From Rhynchosporium graminicola (lineage: Eukaryota; Ascomycota; Leotiomycetes; Helotiales; Ploettnerulaceae): a DNA stretch of 64,000 nt. Of this stretch, positions 62,855 to 64,000 are shown in pieces. Below the pieces are notes generated by a model that did not search any database, was not told the DNA's origin, and saw nothing but the letters and a program-made list of their open reading frames with translations. Both the position numbers and the translations under genes were made by a program. The stretch is from NCBI GenBank assembly GCA_900074885.1, contig FJUW01000053.1, positions 318,250 to 382,249 of the forward strand, in the 5' to 3' direction. Each line of letters starts with the position of its first letter. Position 1 is the first letter of the stretch.

Positions 62855-64000
62855 AAGATACCAAGCATTGGATAGGGGCCAAACGAGATGGAGGTGGGAT
62901 GTTCTGTTCTGTTACATGATATCATACTTTTCGGATCCATTAATGAATATACGATTTTTATTTACGTCTTGCCATCACTGCGTATTGATTAACTGTTTTT
63001 CTGGTTACAGTCTCGGATACTCTGCGTGAATTTTGACAGATCTTCGCTAAAAACAAAGTCGAGGTGCGCTATCGATGCCAGAGAAGCGTAGCTGTGTTGG
63101 TGAAGTTGAGATCAGCTTAGCAGATAAGAAGTACCACTTCGAAATCGTGAAAGTAAGTCTTCCCTTGGATCAGAGCTCCTAGAAGCTTTTTTTCGTGACA
63201 TTGCTTTATTAGTCAAGCAATGTAAGCTTTCAAGGCGTTTTCTTGACCACCAGATCAAATTTACAGTTCGCGCTCGTAGGTCGCAAGCCTTTGGGTCTCT
63301 GTTAAGGCTTGCAGTTTCCAAAGCGGGTGGCTTTCTGGTTTTCTTTACTTTCTCAGTTCCGTGACCGATAAATTTGATTCGCTTATAACGGATGCGTTTT
63401 ATCTTAAATAACCACTGGGCCTTCGCGCTCTTACAGTATTCGTCTTCGGGTGTATTTTGTTTTGCAGAGCTGCTGCGAGAGAATATGGCGTGATGGGATC
63501 TGCGAATAGGAGGGGATCGGAAGATAGTATGTTGAATATTTTAATATGCTTATATCTCGTTTGTACAATAGCTCCCTCAAGGTGGGCATATTTTGTGTTC
63601 GATGTGATAATTATATACCGTATAACAGCTCAGGATATTTGAGTGCTTCTGGATTATTACGCGACGTGGGTTTTTAGTGTTGATGAGATTGTTTTACAAA
63701 TTCGACGCAAAGCTGGGTTATAGTGAATTTCATAGGTTGGATGTTGTAATTTTTGAGATGGTGAGTCCGGATAAATGATGATTTTGTATGAAATTTTATG
63801 AGCTAGAGTCCGGCGCTATTGGGAGTGAGAAATAGCAGAAGTTCAGTGAGGTCAGGAAGCTGCAATAAATGCGTTTCTGCTCAGTACTCTTGCCCGATTG
63901 GCTAATTTTCCCGGACATCGATAGATACATAGGGATTCGAGCGAAACTCGATATAGAGGTAGCTATGGATCATCTGTCCGCTGAGCTTTTTTCCCCGTTG
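62855..64000. other. Intergenic to the window end
   Basis: About 1.15 kb after the fasciclin gene. Only short open frames with no motif. No RNA gene or repeat was recognised. Confidence 0.5.

Overview
The window is nuclear DNA of a filamentous ascomycete, most likely a Leotiomycete (Helotiales-like). The genes carry short 50-140 bp introns with GT-AG (occasionally GC-AG) ends and CTNA-type branch points. Several proteins are of fungal types: a GH114 enzyme with a fungal CBM1, Gyp5, a Tom1-type HECT ligase and a GPI-anchored fasciclin protein. A transposon shows strand-symmetric C-to-T/G-to-A decay of the kind made by repeat-induced point mutation (RIP). The class assignment is inference; the kingdom and phylum are well supported.

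Layout. 1-759: 3' end of a BLOC-1 subunit 1 (GCN5L1) gene. 2383-3777: secreted GH114-CBM1 protein. 4544-9525: very large unrecognised protein with a CorA-like two-helix C terminus. 9839-11146 (-): secreted acid phosphatase. 11571-15699 (-): dynactin p150Glued. 16906-22716: a complete but RIP-destroyed Ty1/copia retrotransposon with two 173-bp LTRs and a 5-bp target duplication. 22735-24343: galactose oxidase pseudogene abutting the transposon. 25408-27015: secreted FAD oxidoreductase. 28257-28902 (-): small cupin. 29067-29585 (-): Ctf8. 31517-32892: RNA 3'-phosphate cyclase-like protein lacking the catalytic histidine. 35978-39005 (-): Gyp5 RabGAP. 41936-54685: 4,163-residue Tom1/HUWE1 HECT E3 ligase. 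56754-58214: PRPP synthetase. 59227-60355 (-): ribosomal protein eS6. 61473-62854: two-domain fasciclin protein.

The genes do not form one pathway. Conserved housekeeping genes (dynactin, Ctf8, Gyp5, Tom1, PRS, RPS6) alternate with secreted or accessory genes. The stretch from about 16.9 to 27 kb is the accessory part: a dead transposon, a dead radical-copper oxidase and an atypical flavoprotein. The most unusual items are the likely catalytically dead RTC paralog, the large CorA-tailed protein, the transposon/pseudogene pair, two GC-AG introns, a regular G-quadruplex motif and a degenerate ~120-bp tandem repeat. Exon joins were worked out by hand from splice motifs, reading phase and recognised family sequence; none was tested against transcripts.
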